Notes: generated by a model from the letters alone, not told the origin. A DNA stretch of 23,102 nucleotides from an uncultured Lysobacterales bacterium (GCA_946886865.1 CAMPJI010000036.1:1-23102), one strand, 5' to 3'; positions 1 through 7,379 are shown, numbered from the stretch's first letter. Numbers and translations are program-made.

Positions 1-686
1 GCCTGGCGCTGTTCCTGCCGCACGGCTACGAGGGCCAGGGCCCGGAGCACAGCTCTGCGCGCCTGGAGCGCTTCCTGCAACTGTGCGCGCTGGACAACAT
101 GATGGTGTGCGTGCCGACCACGCCGGCGCAGGCGTACCACATGATCCGCCGCCAGATGCACATGGCCACCCGCAAGCCGCTGGTGGTGATGACACCCAAG
201 TCGCTGCTGCGCCACAAGCTGGCCGTGTCCTCCCTGGAAGAGTTGGCCGACGGCGGTTTCCAGACGCTGATCCCGGACACCACCGCAACCGCGAAGAAGG
301 TCAAGCGCGTCGTGGTGTGCTCGGGCAAGGTCTACTACGACCTGCTGGAAGAGGCACAGAAGCAGGAGCTGGGCGATGTCGCCCTGGTGCGCGTCGAGCA
401 GCTCTATCCGTTCCCGCGCGAGGCACTGAAGGCCGAGCTCAAGCGCCTGGGCACGGCCACCGACGTGGTGTGGTGCCAGGAAGAGCCACAGAACCAGGGC
501 GCGTGGTACCAGATCCGCCACCACCTGACGCACTGCCTGCAGGGCAAGCAGTCGTTGCATTACGCCGGCCGGCTGCGTTCGCCCTCCCCGGCGGCAGGCC
601 ACTTCGCCGACCACGTCGCCGAGCAGACCAAGCTGGTGGCCGACGCGCTGGTCAACCCGCTGCAGGGCGAGGATTACGCCGAGTAA
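1..686 (+). CDS. sucA: 2-oxoglutarate dehydrogenase E1 component, C-terminal part (5' end outside window)
   Basis: The reading frame is open from base 3 to the TAA at 684-686 and gives the last 227 residues of the protein. The visible start, HGYEGQGPEHSSAR, and the following CVPTTPAQAYHMIRRQ and SPKSLLRH-like (TPKSLLRH) segments are hallmarks of the thiamine-diphosphate-dependent E1 subunit of the 2-oxoglutarate dehydrogenase complex. This is the C-terminal transketolase-like region that takes part in dimer contacts and the active site. E1 decarboxylates 2-oxoglutarate and passes the succinyl group to the lipoyl arm of SucB, which is encoded 96 bases downstream; Lpd follows. The order sucA-sucB-lpd on one strand supports a single TCA-cycle operon. 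Nothing looks broken, and the N-terminal two thirds lie before the window. Confidence 0.97.
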   Translation, partial: LALFLPHGYEGQGPEHSSARLERFLQLCALDNMMVCVPTTPAQAYHMIRRQMHMATRKPLVVMTPKSLLRHKLAVSSLEELADGGFQTLIPDTTATAKKVKRVVVCSGKVYYDLLEEAQKQELGDVALVRVEQLYPFPREALKAELKRLGTATDVVWCQEEPQNQGAWYQIRHHLTHCLQGKQSLHYAGRLRSPSPAAGHFADHVAEQTKLVADALVNPLQGEDYAE

Positions 687-782
687 CGCGCCGCGGCCGC
701 GCACGACAGATTGAAACGCCCGGCGACGCCCGGGCAACGCCACCACCGTTCGGATCGACCCATTTCTAAGGACGTTTTCCCC

Positions 783-2015
783 ATGAGCACCGAAATCAAA
801 GTCCCGGTACTGCCCGAGTCCGTGTCGGACGCCACCATCGCCACCTGGCACAAGAAGCCCGGCGATGCGGTCAAGCGCGACGAGAACCTGGTCGACCTGG
901 AAACCGACAAGGTGGTGCTGGAAGTGCCCTCGCCCGTCGATGGCGTGCTCAAGGAGATCAAGTTCGACAACGGCGCGACCGTGACCAGCGACCAGGTATT
1001 GGCCATCGTCGAGGCCGGCGCCGCCGCCTCCGGCGATGCCAAGGGCGATGCCGGCACCTCCAAGGACGAGGCCAAGCAGCAGGAAGCCGACACCAGGCCG
1101 GTGCAGCCCAAGGCCGAGGCTGCGAAGTCCGAAGCCGCCAAGCCGGCCGCGAAGTCCGACAAGGGTGACGAACTGCCTCCGGGCGCGCGCTTCACCGCCT
1201 CGAAGGAAGGCATCGACCCGAAGGACGTGGAAGGCACCGGCCGCCGCGGCGCGGTCACCAAGGAAGACATCGTCAATTACGCGCGCAGCGGCGGCGTCGG
1301 CAAGGCCGGTGGCGCCCGCCCCGAAGAGCGCGTGCCGATGACCCGCATGCGCGCGCGCATCGCCGAGCGCCTGATGGAGTCCAAGAACTCCACCGCCATG
1401 CTGACTTCGTTCAACGAGGTCAACCTGGGCAAGGTCATGGCCATGCGCAAGGAGCTGGGCGAGTCGTTCCAGAAGGAGCACGGCATCAAGCTCGGCTTCA
1501 TGAGCTTCTTCGCCAAGGCGGCCGCCAACGCGCTGCTGAAGTACCCGCTGGTCAACGCCTCCGTCGACGGCAAGGACATCATCTACCACGGCTACGCCGA
1601 CATCTCGATCGCGGTGTCGACCGACAAGGGCCTGGTCACGCCGGTGCTGCGCAACGTCGAGCGCATGGGCTTCGCCGATGTCGAGAAGGGCATCGACGGC
1701 TTCGCCAAGGCGGCGCGGGAAGGTGGGCTGAAGCTCGAAGACCTGCAGGGCGGCACCTTCACCATCACCAACGGCGGCACGTTCGGCTCGCTGATGTCCA
1801 CGCCGATCATCAACCCGCCGCAGAGCGCGATCCTCGGCATGCACGCCATCAAGGAGCGCGCGATTGTCGAGAACGGCCAGGTCATCGCCGCGCCGATGAT
1901 GTACATCGCGCTGAGCTACGACCACCGCATCATCGACGGTAAGGACGCGGTGCTCTTCCTGGTCGATATCAAGAACCAGCTCGAGAACCCGCACCGCATG
2001 CTGCTGGGCATGTAA
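783..2015 (+). CDS. sucB: Dihydrolipoyllysine-residue succinyltransferase (2-oxoglutarate dehydrogenase E2)
   Basis: 410 residues. The chosen ATG is preceded by AAGGA at 768-772; an in-frame ATG 72 bases upstream has no family-like sequence after it. Residues 2-77 form the lipoyl domain, with lipoylated Lys43 in ETDKVVLEV. Residues 78-128 are an Ala/Lys/Glu-rich flexible linker. About 131-167 is the peripheral subunit-binding domain ([13 protein letters not shown]). The rest is the acyltransferase core, ending in the catalytic DHRIIDG motif (His381, Asp385). E2 forms the core of the cytoplasmic complex and transfers the succinyl group to CoA. Its length matches the usual 400-410. The 96-base gap after sucA holds a small GC hairpin (718-735) whose effect is unknown. 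Confidence 0.97.
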   Translation: MSTEIKVPVLPESVSDATIATWHKKPGDAVKRDENLVDLETDKVVLEVPSPVDGVLKEIKFDNGATVTSDQVLAIVEAGAAASGDAKGDAGTSKDEAKQQEADTRPVQPKAEAAKSEAAKPAAKSDKGDELPPGARFTASKEGIDPKDVEGTGRRGAVTKEDIVNYARSGGVGKAGGARPEERVPMTRMRARIAERLMESKNSTAMLTSFNEVNLGKVMAMRKELGESFQKEHGIKLGFMSFFAKAAANALLKYPLVNASVDGKDIIYHGYADISIAVSTDKGLVTPVLRNVERMGFADVEKGIDGFAKAAREGGLKLEDLQGGTFTITNGGTFGSLMSTPIINPPQSAILGMHAIKERAIVENGQVIAAPMMYIALSYDHRIIDGKDAVLFLVDIKNQLENPHRMLLGM

Positions 2016-2023
2016 TGCCCGTC

Positions 2024-2048
2024 AAAGCCCCGCCATGCGCGGGGCTTT
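2024..2048 (+). terminator. Perfect hairpin between sucB and lpdA (partial terminator or mRNA processing/stability element)
   Basis: AAAGCCCCGC (2024-2033) pairs perfectly with GCGGGGCTTT (2039-2048) around a 5-nt loop, 8 nt after the sucB stop codon. The right arm ends in TTT, but only a short T-run follows, so termination may be incomplete. It sits inside the 58-nt sucB-lpdA spacer, before the lpdA ribosome-binding site. The shape is seen directly; its role is inferred. Confidence 0.6.
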
Positions 2049-2073
2049 CCGCAACACGACAAGGATTACCGAC

Positions 2074-3516
2074 ATGAGCGATACGCAGAACTTCGACGTC
2101 GTCGTCATCGGCGCCGGCCCCGCGGGCTACCACGCCGCCATCCGTGCCGCGCAGCTGGGCCTCAAGACCGCGTGCATCGATGCCGGCCTGGGCAAGGACG
2201 GCAAGCCGGCCCTGGGCGGCACGTGCCTGCGCGTGGGCTGCATCCCGTCCAAGGCGCTGCTCGACTCCTCGCGCCAGTTCTGGAACATGGGCCACCTGTT
2301 CGGCGACCACGGCATCAGCTTCAAGGACGCCAAAATGGACGTCGGCCAGATGATCGGCCGCAAGGACAAGATCGTGAAGCAGTTCACCGGCGGCATCGCG
2401 ATGCTGTTCAAGGCGAACAAGGTCACGGCGTTCTACGGCTTCGGCACGCTGCACAAGGGCAACGTGGTCAAGGTCAAGCAGCACGACGGCAGCGAGGTCG
2501 AGCTCAAAGGCACCAACGTCATCATCGCGGCCGGCTCGGATTCCATCGAGCTGCCGTTCGCCAAGTTCGACGGCGAGACGATCGTCGACAACGCCGGCGC
2601 GCTGGACTTCGAATCGGTGCCCAAGCGCCTGGGCGTGATCGGCGCCGGCGTGATCGGCCTGGAGCTGGGCAGCGTGTGGAAGCGCGTGGGCGCCGAGGTC
2701 ACCATCCTCGAGGCACTGCCGGACTTCCTCGCCGCCGCCGACGCCGAGGTCGCGAAGACCGCCGCGAAGGAATTCAAGAAGCAGGGCCTGGACATCAAGC
2801 TCGGCGCCAAGGTGAGCAAGGCGGAGGTCAAGGGCAAGGGCAAGTCGAAGGAAGTCCACCTGACCTATACCGACAAGGACGGCGAACAGTCGATCGTGGT
2901 CGACCGGCTCCTGGTCGCCGTCGGCCGTAAGGCCGCCAGCAAGAACCTGCTGGTCGACGGCACGGGTGTGAAACTCGACGACCGCGGCCGCATCGAGGTC
3001 GACGAGCACTGCCACACCGGCGTGGATGGCGTGTGGGCGGTCGGCGACTGCGTGCGCGGCCCCATGCTGGCGCACAAGGGCTTCGAGGAAGGCATCGCGG
3101 TGGCCGAGCTGATCGCCGGCCTGCCCGGCCACGTCAACCTCGACACCGTGCCGTGGGTCATCTACACCGAGCCGGAGATCGCCTGGGTCGGCAAGACCGA
3201 ACAGCAGCTCAAGGACGAAGGCGTGCCGTACAAGACCGGCAGCTTCCCGTTCGCCGCCGTGGGCCGCGCCGTTGCGATGGGCGAACCGGCGGGCTTCGTG
3301 AAGGTGATCGCGCACGAGGAAACCGATCGCGTGCTCGGCCTGCACCTGGTGGGCGTCGGCGTGTCCGAACTCGTCCACGAGGGCGTGCTGACGATGGAGT
3401 TCAACGGCTCGGCCGACGACCTCGCCCGCATCTGCCACGCCCACCCGACGCTGTCGGAGGCCATCCACGACGCCGCCATGGCCGTGGACAAGCGCGCGAT
3501 CCACAAGGCGAATTGA
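2074..3516 (+). CDS. lpdA: Dihydrolipoyl dehydrogenase (E3)
   Basis: 480 residues from the ATG at 2074, which has AAGGA at 2061-2065 with an 8-nt spacer. An in-frame ATG 13 codons earlier lies in the upstream hairpin and lacks family sequence. The FAD-binding GAGPAGYHAA motif is at 13-22, and the redox disulfide is Cys51/Cys56 in GGTCLRVGCIPSK. The second Rossmann motif, GVIGAGVIGLELGSVW, binds NAD. The C-terminal HPTLSE gives the partner-subunit His457/Glu462 pair. The enzyme reoxidises the lipoyl group of SucB with NAD+. CLRVGC in place of the more usual CLNVGC is a known variant type. Its position as third gene suggests service to the 2-oxoglutarate dehydrogenase complex; whether it also serves pyruvate dehydrogenase cannot be seen here. 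Confidence 0.97.
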   Translation: MSDTQNFDVVVIGAGPAGYHAAIRAAQLGLKTACIDAGLGKDGKPALGGTCLRVGCIPSKALLDSSRQFWNMGHLFGDHGISFKDAKMDVGQMIGRKDKIVKQFTGGIAMLFKANKVTAFYGFGTLHKGNVVKVKQHDGSEVELKGTNVIIAAGSDSIELPFAKFDGETIVDNAGALDFESVPKRLGVIGAGVIGLELGSVWKRVGAEVTILEALPDFLAAADAEVAKTAAKEFKKQGLDIKLGAKVSKAEVKGKGKSKEVHLTYTDKDGEQSIVVDRLLVAVGRKAASKNLLVDGTGVKLDDRGRIEVDEHCHTGVDGVWAVGDCVRGPMLAHKGFEEGIAVAELIAGLPGHVNLDTVPWVIYTEPEIAWVGKTEQQLKDEGVPYKTGSFPFAAVGRAVAMGEPAGFVKVIAHEETDRVLGLHLVGVGVSELVHEGVLTMEFNGSADDLARICHAHPTLSEAIHDAAMAVDKRAIHKAN

Positions 3517-3599
3517 CGCCGTGGTGCCGGCTGGCGTCGTGACGATCGGGTCCCGACGCCGCGCCGCGCCCAACGGGCTGCACCGCCAACGATCACTGG

Positions 3600-3620
3600 A
3601 CGCCGGGCCTCGCCCGGCGT
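3600..3620 (+). terminator. Terminator-like hairpin after lpdA
   Basis: ACGCCGGGC (3600-3608) pairs perfectly with GCCCGGCGT (3612-3620) around a 3-nt loop, followed by CTTCGTTTCC. It lies 84 bases after the lpdA stop and before the LOG gene, so it most likely ends the sucAB-lpd transcript. The T-tract is interrupted, so strength is uncertain. Confidence 0.65.
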
Positions 3621-3654
3621 CTTCGTTTCCGCCATTTCCGACATACGAAGCCAC

Positions 3655-4248
3655 ATGAAATCCATCTGCGTCTACTGCGGCTCCAATGCCGGCTCCCGGC
3701 CGGCCTATACCGAACGCGCGATGGCACTGGGGCATCGACTCGCGGCCGACGGCATCGCGCTGGTCTACGGCGGCGGCAATGTCGGCCTGATGGGCGTGGT
3801 CGCCGATGCGGCACTGGAGGCCGGTGGCGAGGTGATCGGCGTCATCCCCGAGCAACTGGTCGGGTGGGAAGTCGCCCACCGCGGTGTGACGCGCCTGGAG
3901 GTCGTTGCCAACATGCACGAGCGCAAGGCCCGCATGTTCGACATCGCTGACGGTTTCGTCGCCCTGCCCGGCGGTTTCGGCACGCTCGATGAGATGTTCG
4001 AGATGCTCACCTGGCGACAGCTGGGCATCGGCAACAAGCCGTGCGCGTTCCTCGACGTGGAAGGCTTCTACGCACCGCTGGTTTCGATGATGGACCGCAT
4101 GGTGGCCGAGCGCTTCCTGCATGCCGACCAGCGACAGGACCTGTGGCATGGCGAGGACATCGACGGGATGCTCGAATGGATGCGCGGCTACACGCCGGCG
4201 GGCGCGGACAAGTGGCTGGATGAGAAGCGGCGGAAAGCGTTGCGCTGA
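3655..4248 (+). CDS. LOG-family protein (probable nucleoside 5'-monophosphate phosphoribohydrolase)
   Basis: 197 residues, the usual size for this family. The protein opens with the Rossmann-type KSICVYCGSNAGSRP. It has GGGNVGLMG at 39-47, the MHERKARM segment at 87-94 with catalytic-type Arg, and the signature PGGFGTLDE at 105-113 with catalytic-type Glu113. Family members remove the ribose-5'-phosphate from cytokinin-type or other nucleoside monophosphates. In bacteria the natural substrate is often unclear (AMP in several, cytokinin precursors in plant-associated species), so no substrate is claimed. The start has no clear Shine-Dalgarno; a weak TACGAA box lies just 5 nt before the ATG. 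It stands alone after the sucAB-lpd terminator and before the GIY-YIG unit. Confidence 0.88.
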   Translation: MKSICVYCGSNAGSRPAYTERAMALGHRLAADGIALVYGGGNVGLMGVVADAALEAGGEVIGVIPEQLVGWEVAHRGVTRLEVVANMHERKARMFDIADGFVALPGGFGTLDEMFEMLTWRQLGIGNKPCAFLDVEGFYAPLVSMMDRMVAERFLHADQRQDLWHGEDIDGMLEWMRGYTPAGADKWLDEKRRKALR

Positions 4249-4274
4249 CGAAACGCGCGCCGCGTTCTTCCCTC

Positions 4275-4309
4275 CCGTCGTCCCAGCGAACGCTGGGACC
4301 CACTTTGAT
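4275..4309 (+). repeat. Palindromic repeat, left copy (L) flanking the GIY-YIG gene
   Basis: A 35-nt repeat whose core is a hairpin: GTCCCAGC (4280-4287) pairs with GCTGGGAC (4292-4299) around a GAAC loop. A tail, CCACTTTGAT, follows. The same 35-nt unit occurs in reverse orientation at 4655-4689, with 32 of 35 positions identical. Two of the three differences are partners in the stem (T4281-A4298 here, C-G in the other copy), so pairing is kept. Confidence 0.85.
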
Positions 4310-4341
4310 ACCGGAGCGACACCCCTCACCAAGGAGAGCAA

Positions 4342-4638
4342 ATGAGGGAACGGACTCCCTGCGTCTACATCCTCGCCAGTCGCGAACGCGGCACCCTCTA
4401 CATCGGCGTGACCTCCGACCAGCCCCGGCGCATGTGGCAACACAGGACGGGCCAAGTCGCGGGCTTTACGCGCCAGTACACTGTCACGCGGCTCGTCTGG
4501 TTCGAAGTCCACCAAGAAATGCTCGCCGCCATCGCGCGCGAAAAGCGCCTCAAGGCGTGGAAGCGTGCTTGGAAGATCGAACTCGTCGAATCGAGCAACC
4601 CTGGCTGGGTTGACCTGTATCCCGAAATAAGTGCGTGA
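4342..4638 (+). CDS. Small GIY-YIG nuclease-domain protein
   Basis: 98 residues from an ATG with a strong AAGGAG (4331-4336) and 5-nt spacer. It consists of a single GIY-YIG domain. The first motif appears as VYI at 8-10 and the second as YIG at 20-22, ten residues apart. Arg29/Arg30 before WQH fit the catalytic Arg, and Glu67 in AREKRLKAW fits the metal-binding Glu. The C-terminal NPGWVDLYPE is typical of stand-alone members of this family. It therefore looks intact and probably active. Function is unknown; related domains cut DNA in repair (UvrC) and in homing or mobile elements. It lies exactly between two inverted palindromic repeats. Base use looks less GC-biased than in neighbouring genes, which hints at transfer but was judged only by eye. 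Confidence 0.9.
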   Translation: MRERTPCVYILASRERGTLYIGVTSDQPRRMWQHRTGQVAGFTRQYTVTRLVWFEVHQEMLAAIAREKRLKAWKRAWKIELVESSNPGWVDLYPEISA

Positions 4639-4654
4639 TCGCGCGGCCCAGGAG

Positions 4655-4689
4655 ATCAAAATGGGCCCCAGCGTTCGCTGGGGCGACGG
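4655..4689 (-). repeat. Palindromic repeat, right copy (R), inverted relative to L
   Basis: Reverse-complement copy of the 35-nt repeat at 4275-4309 (32/35 identical). Its hairpin is GCCCCAGC/GCTGGGGC. The T-A pair of the left copy is replaced by C-G, which keeps the stem. The right end, GACGG, merges with AGAG to form the GGAG (4688-4691) that serves as Shine-Dalgarno for the next gene at 4700. Confidence 0.85.
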
Positions 4690-4699
4690 AGAGATGACT

Positions 4700-5698
4700 A
4701 TGACACCGCAGACATTCACCGCCTTCCGCATCCACAACGACGACGCCGGCTACCGCAGCGGCCTGGAGTCGATCCGGCTGGACGACCTCGCGCCCGGCGA
4801 GATCGTCATCAAGGCCGCGTACTCGTCGATCAACTTCAAGGACGCACTCGCCGGCACGGGCGAAGGCAAGATCCTGCGACGGTTCCCGCTGGTGGGCGGC
4901 ATCGACGTCGCCGGGCACGTGGTGGCGTCCACCGATCCGGCCCACAAGGAAGGCGACGCGGTCCTGGTCACCGGCTGCGGGCTCAGCGAGACACGCGACG
5001 GCGGCTACTCCGAATACGCCCGGGTCGAGTCGAGGTGGGCCATCCCCCTTCCCAACGGCCTCAGCCTGCGCGACAGCATGGTTCTGGGCACGGCGGGATT
5101 CACCGCGGCGCTGGCCCTGCTGCGCATGGTCGAGAACCGGCAGGTGCCGGAGCTGGGCCCCTTGGCCGTAACCGGCGCGACCGGCGGTGTCGGTTCGCTG
5201 GCGGTCGACATCTTCAGCCGCGCCGGCTTCGAGGTCCACGCCGTCAGCGGCAAGGCCGACCAGGTGGATTACCTCACGTCGATCGGCGCCAGCGAGGTGG
5301 TCGGTCGGGACGCGCTCTCGACCACGCGTCCGATGGAAACGGCTCGCTTCGGCGGCGGACTCGACAACGTCGGCGGTCCGATGCTCGCCAGCCTGCTCGC
5401 CCAGACCGCGCCCTACGGCAACGTGGCCAGCGCCGGGCTGGCCGCCACCCACGCGCTGGAAACGACGGTCATGCCCTTCATCATCCGGGGCGTGTCGTTG
5501 CTGGGCGTGGCTTCGGCCGGCACCGCGCGCGATATCCGCGAGGCGGTGTGGCAGCACCTGGCCAGCGACTGGAAGCCGCGCCACCTCGAGCGCATCTGCA
5601 CCCGTGAGGTCACGCTTGACGAACTGCACGAGGTGTTCCCGGTGATGCTGGGCGGCGGCTCGCTCGGCCGGACCCTGGTGCGTATCGGCGGGGGCTGA
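4700..5698 (+). CDS. acuI: Acrylyl-CoA reductase / YhdH-type quinone oxidoreductase (MDR family)
   Basis: 332 residues. The ATG at 4700 has GGAG at 4688-4691 with an 8-nt spacer. The ATG at 4694 is too close to that site, and the longer frame from 4631 would translate the flanking repeat as MGPSVRWGDGE. The protein is a medium-chain dehydrogenase/reductase without the structural zinc site. It shows INFKDALAGTGEGKILRRFP at 45-63 and the NADPH-binding GATGGVG at 159-165, both typical of YhdH/AcuI. Known members reduce acrylyl-CoA to propionyl-CoA with NADPH, a detoxification or DMSP/propionate-related step. No pathway partners are present here, so the physiological substrate is inferred. Its 5' leader is provided by the right repeat of the GIY-YIG unit. 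Confidence 0.85.
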   Translation: MTPQTFTAFRIHNDDAGYRSGLESIRLDDLAPGEIVIKAAYSSINFKDALAGTGEGKILRRFPLVGGIDVAGHVVASTDPAHKEGDAVLVTGCGLSETRDGGYSEYARVESRWAIPLPNGLSLRDSMVLGTAGFTAALALLRMVENRQVPELGPLAVTGATGGVGSLAVDIFSRAGFEVHAVSGKADQVDYLTSIGASEVVGRDALSTTRPMETARFGGGLDNVGGPMLASLLAQTAPYGNVASAGLAATHALETTVMPFIIRGVSLLGVASAGTARDIREAVWQHLASDWKPRHLERICTREVTLDELHEVFPVMLGGGSLGRTLVRIGGG

Positions 5699-5729
5699 TG
5701 CCCACGTGCGACGCACCGCGGCGACCGAT

Positions 5730-5757
5730 TTGCGGCCCCGCCGCGGCCCGCTACAAT
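5730..5757 (+). promoter_or_regulatory. Sigma-70-type promoter for the pilH-like gene
   Basis: TTGCGG (5730-5735) and TACAAT (5752-5757) are separated by 16 nt. This would place the start of transcription near 5764, about 20 nt before the ATG, with GGGGA (5772-5776) as ribosome-binding site. The boxes are seen directly; activity is inferred. Confidence 0.6.
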
Positions 5758-5782
5758 CGGCACCATTTCCCGGGGACTGACT

Positions 5783-6148
5783 ATGGCGCGCATTCTGATC
5801 GTGGACGATTCACCGTCCCAGCTGGTGGGTATCAAGCGCATCGTGGAAAAGCTGGGGCATGACACGGTGACCGCCGAGGATGGCGCCGCCGGCGTCGAAG
5901 CCGCCAAGCGTGAACTCCCCGACCTGGTGCTGATGGACGTGGTGATGCCGAACCTCAACGGTTTCCAGGCCACCCGCTCCATTACGCGCGATCCGTCGAC
6001 CAAGCACATCCCGGTCGTGCTGGTGACCACGAAGGACCAGGACACCGACCGCGTCTGGGGCATGCGCCAGGGCGCCAAGGCCTACATCACCAAGCCGTTC
6101 AACGAGGCCGATCTGGCCGAAGTGCTGGGGCAGCTGCTGCCCGGGTGA
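5783..6148 (+). CDS. pilH: Single-domain response regulator, PilH-like (twitching motility)
   Basis: 121 residues, a receiver (CheY-like) domain with no output domain. The acidic pocket is Asp8/Asp9, the phospho-acceptor is Asp52 in LMDVVMPNLNG, the switch Thr is Thr82, and the conserved Lys is Lys104 in ITKPF. The phrases ILIVDDSPSQL, RIVEKLGH and TTKDQDTDR..GMRQGA are those of PilH from type IV pilus Chp chemosensory systems. There PilH takes phosphate from ChpA and acts opposite to PilG in pilus retraction control. The other pil genes are not in the window, so the gene is an orphan here with its own promoter. It could be another CheY-like protein, but the match to PilH in wording is strong. 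It converges on cbpA with a 66-base gap. Confidence 0.78.
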   Translation: MARILIVDDSPSQLVGIKRIVEKLGHDTVTAEDGAAGVEAAKRELPDLVLMDVVMPNLNGFQATRSITRDPSTKHIPVVLVTTKDQDTDRVWGMRQGAKAYITKPFNEADLAEVLGQLLPG

Positions 6149-6214
6149 GTCCTGTCGGGGGCCCGCCCGGGGTCCGGACAACGCCCCGCCACACACGCTT
6201 CACCACGCGGGCGA

Positions 6215-7114
6215 TCACGCCCGTCGCCAGTCGCTTCCGAATGCATCGCGCAAGGCCTCGTAGGCCTGTATCTGTGCCGTGTCCTGGGGCGTCGGTGCCA
6301 GCACCTCCAGCTCGACGATCTGGTCGCCGTCCGGCGTGCCCGGCAGGCCGCGGCCGCGCAGGCGCAGCTTACGCCCGGCCTCCGACTTCGCCGGCACCTT
6401 CAACTCGACCGCCCCGCCCAGCGTGGGCACGCTGACCGTTGCGCCCAACGCCGCTTCCCACGGCGCGACCGGCAACTGGTGGATGATGTTGCGTCCGTCG
6501 ACCTCGAACTGCGGGTGCGCGGCGTACTCGACTTCCAGCAGGAGGTTTCCGCCGCCCTCGCCCTGCCCGCCCAGCCGGATGACCTGGCCCTCGCGCACGC
6601 CCTTGGGAACGCGTACGTCCAGCGTCCTGCCGTTGATCCCGATGCGCACCGAGCCGCCCTGGAAGACGGTTTCCAGCGAGATCGCGAGTTTCGCCCGGGT
6701 GTCGCCGGGCGGGCGCGGCCGGCCCTGGAAGCCGGGACCGCCACGGCCACGTCCACGGCCGAACATGCTCTCGAAGAAGTCGCTGAAACCGCCACCCGCG
6801 CCGCCGCCCGCGAAGATCTCCTCGAAGTCCACGCCGCCGTATCCCTGGCCACCGCCGAAACCGCCCGGCGGTGGCTGCACTTCGTCACCCGGGCGGTAAC
6901 CGCGAGCGCGCAGCTGGTCGTAGGCCGCGCGCTTCTGGGGATCACGCAATGCCTCGTACGCTTCGTTGACCGCCTTGAAACGCTCCTCCGCGCCGGGCTC
7001 CTTGCTGACGTCCGGATGGTATTTGCGTGCGAGCCGCCTGTAGGCCGTCTTGATCTCGGCCTCGCCGGCCGAGGATTCGACTCCGAGGGTGTCGTAGTAG
7101 TCCTTGAACTGCAT
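6215..7114 (-). CDS. cbpA: Class B J-domain co-chaperone (CbpA/DnaJ-like)
   Basis: 299 residues from the ATG at 7114; the longer frame upstream does not resemble the family. The J domain (1-67) carries the HPD motif at 33-35, needed to stimulate DnaK ATPase. A Gly/Phe-rich linker (about 70-135: GGFGGGQGYGG, FGRGRGRGG) follows, then the two beta-sandwich client-binding domains of the DnaJ C-terminal region. The zinc-finger CxxCxGxG repeats of true DnaJ are absent, which makes it class B like E. coli CbpA. It acts in the cytoplasm in protein folding and the stress response. No cbpM-like gene is next to it. A short GC hairpin (6208-6223) overlaps the stop codon. The start has no clear Shine-Dalgarno. 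A heat-shock-type promoter lies about 100 nt upstream. Confidence 0.92.
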   Translation of the reverse strand: MQFKDYYDTLGVESSAGEAEIKTAYRRLARKYHPDVSKEPGAEERFKAVNEAYEALRDPQKRAAYDQLRARGYRPGDEVQPPPGGFGGGQGYGGVDFEEIFAGGGAGGGFSDFFESMFGRGRGRGGPGFQGRPRPPGDTRAKLAISLETVFQGGSVRIGINGRTLDVRVPKGVREGQVIRLGGQGEGGGNLLLEVEYAAHPQFEVDGRNIIHQLPVAPWEAALGATVSVPTLGGAVELKVPAKSEAGRKLRLRGRGLPGTPDGDQIVELEVLAPTPQDTAQIQAYEALRDAFGSDWRRA

Positions 7115-7212
7115 GGCGTCTGGTACCGGAGAAAATGAGAGCGATGCGCCCAGCCGGCCGGCACTGCACGCATCGCCGGGGCACGGGGCGGGCTTGCATC
7201 GGAGGCTGCACA

Positions 7213-7240
7213 CAATGGCCGCGGCGGCCGCGATTTCAAG
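7213..7240 (-). promoter_or_regulatory. Candidate sigma-32 (heat-shock) promoter of cbpA
   Basis: On the - strand a perfect CTTGAAA (7240-7234) is followed after 13 nt by GGCCATTG (7220-7213), which partly matches the CCCCATNT -10 element. The spacing is the one preferred by RpoH in enterics. It would start a transcript roughly 92 nt before the cbpA ATG. The -10 match is imperfect. Confidence 0.5.
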
Positions 7241-7317
7241 TGAAGGCCGCCGGCCGGGCGCCGCATTCTCGCCCCTCGCGACCCTGGAGCCCAGCGCGCC
7301 ATCGACCCATGTCGGCG

Positions 7318-7349
7318 TTGACGCCCCCGCACCGCCGACCGCCTAGACT
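7318..7349 (+). promoter_or_regulatory. Possible promoter of the peroxiredoxin gene
   Basis: TTGACG (7318-7323) and TAGACT (7344-7349) lie upstream of the ATG at 7380, but they are 20 nt apart, longer than the usual 16-18. The -10-like box may work with a different -35. No OxyR-like site was recognised. Confidence 0.3.
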
Positions 7350-7379
7350 GTGCCGCCCCACCCCATACGAGGCCACGCC

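Larger units (their letters stand above)
4275..4689 (+). mobile_element. Candidate 415-bp unit: GIY-YIG nuclease gene between two inverted 35-nt palindromic repeats
   Basis: The unit runs from the left repeat to the right repeat and encloses one gene. It sits cleanly between two unrelated housekeeping-type genes. The arrangement resembles a small selfish or REP-type element with its own nuclease. No target-site duplication is visible: the flanks (TTCTTCCCT on the left, AGAGATGAC on the right) do not match. Mobility is inferred only from the layout and the covarying repeats. Confidence 0.45.

Noticed and set aside
718..735. Hairpin GCCCGG/CCGGGC between sucA and sucB as a terminator
   Set aside because: Only 6 bp with no T-tract, and the two genes belong to one complex; it is noted under sucB but not called.
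4631..4699. Longer start for acuI giving a 23-residue N-terminal extension
   Set aside because: The extension is the translated right repeat of the GIY-YIG unit and overlaps the GIY-YIG stop; the ATG at 4700 has the proper ribosome-site spacing and matches family starts.
1969..4737. 922-codon open frame on the - strand across lpdA and the LOG gene
   Set aside because: It lies opposite well-supported genes and reads as low-complexity Asp/His/Val/Arg-rich sequence typical of the antisense of GC-biased codons. It has no family motif.
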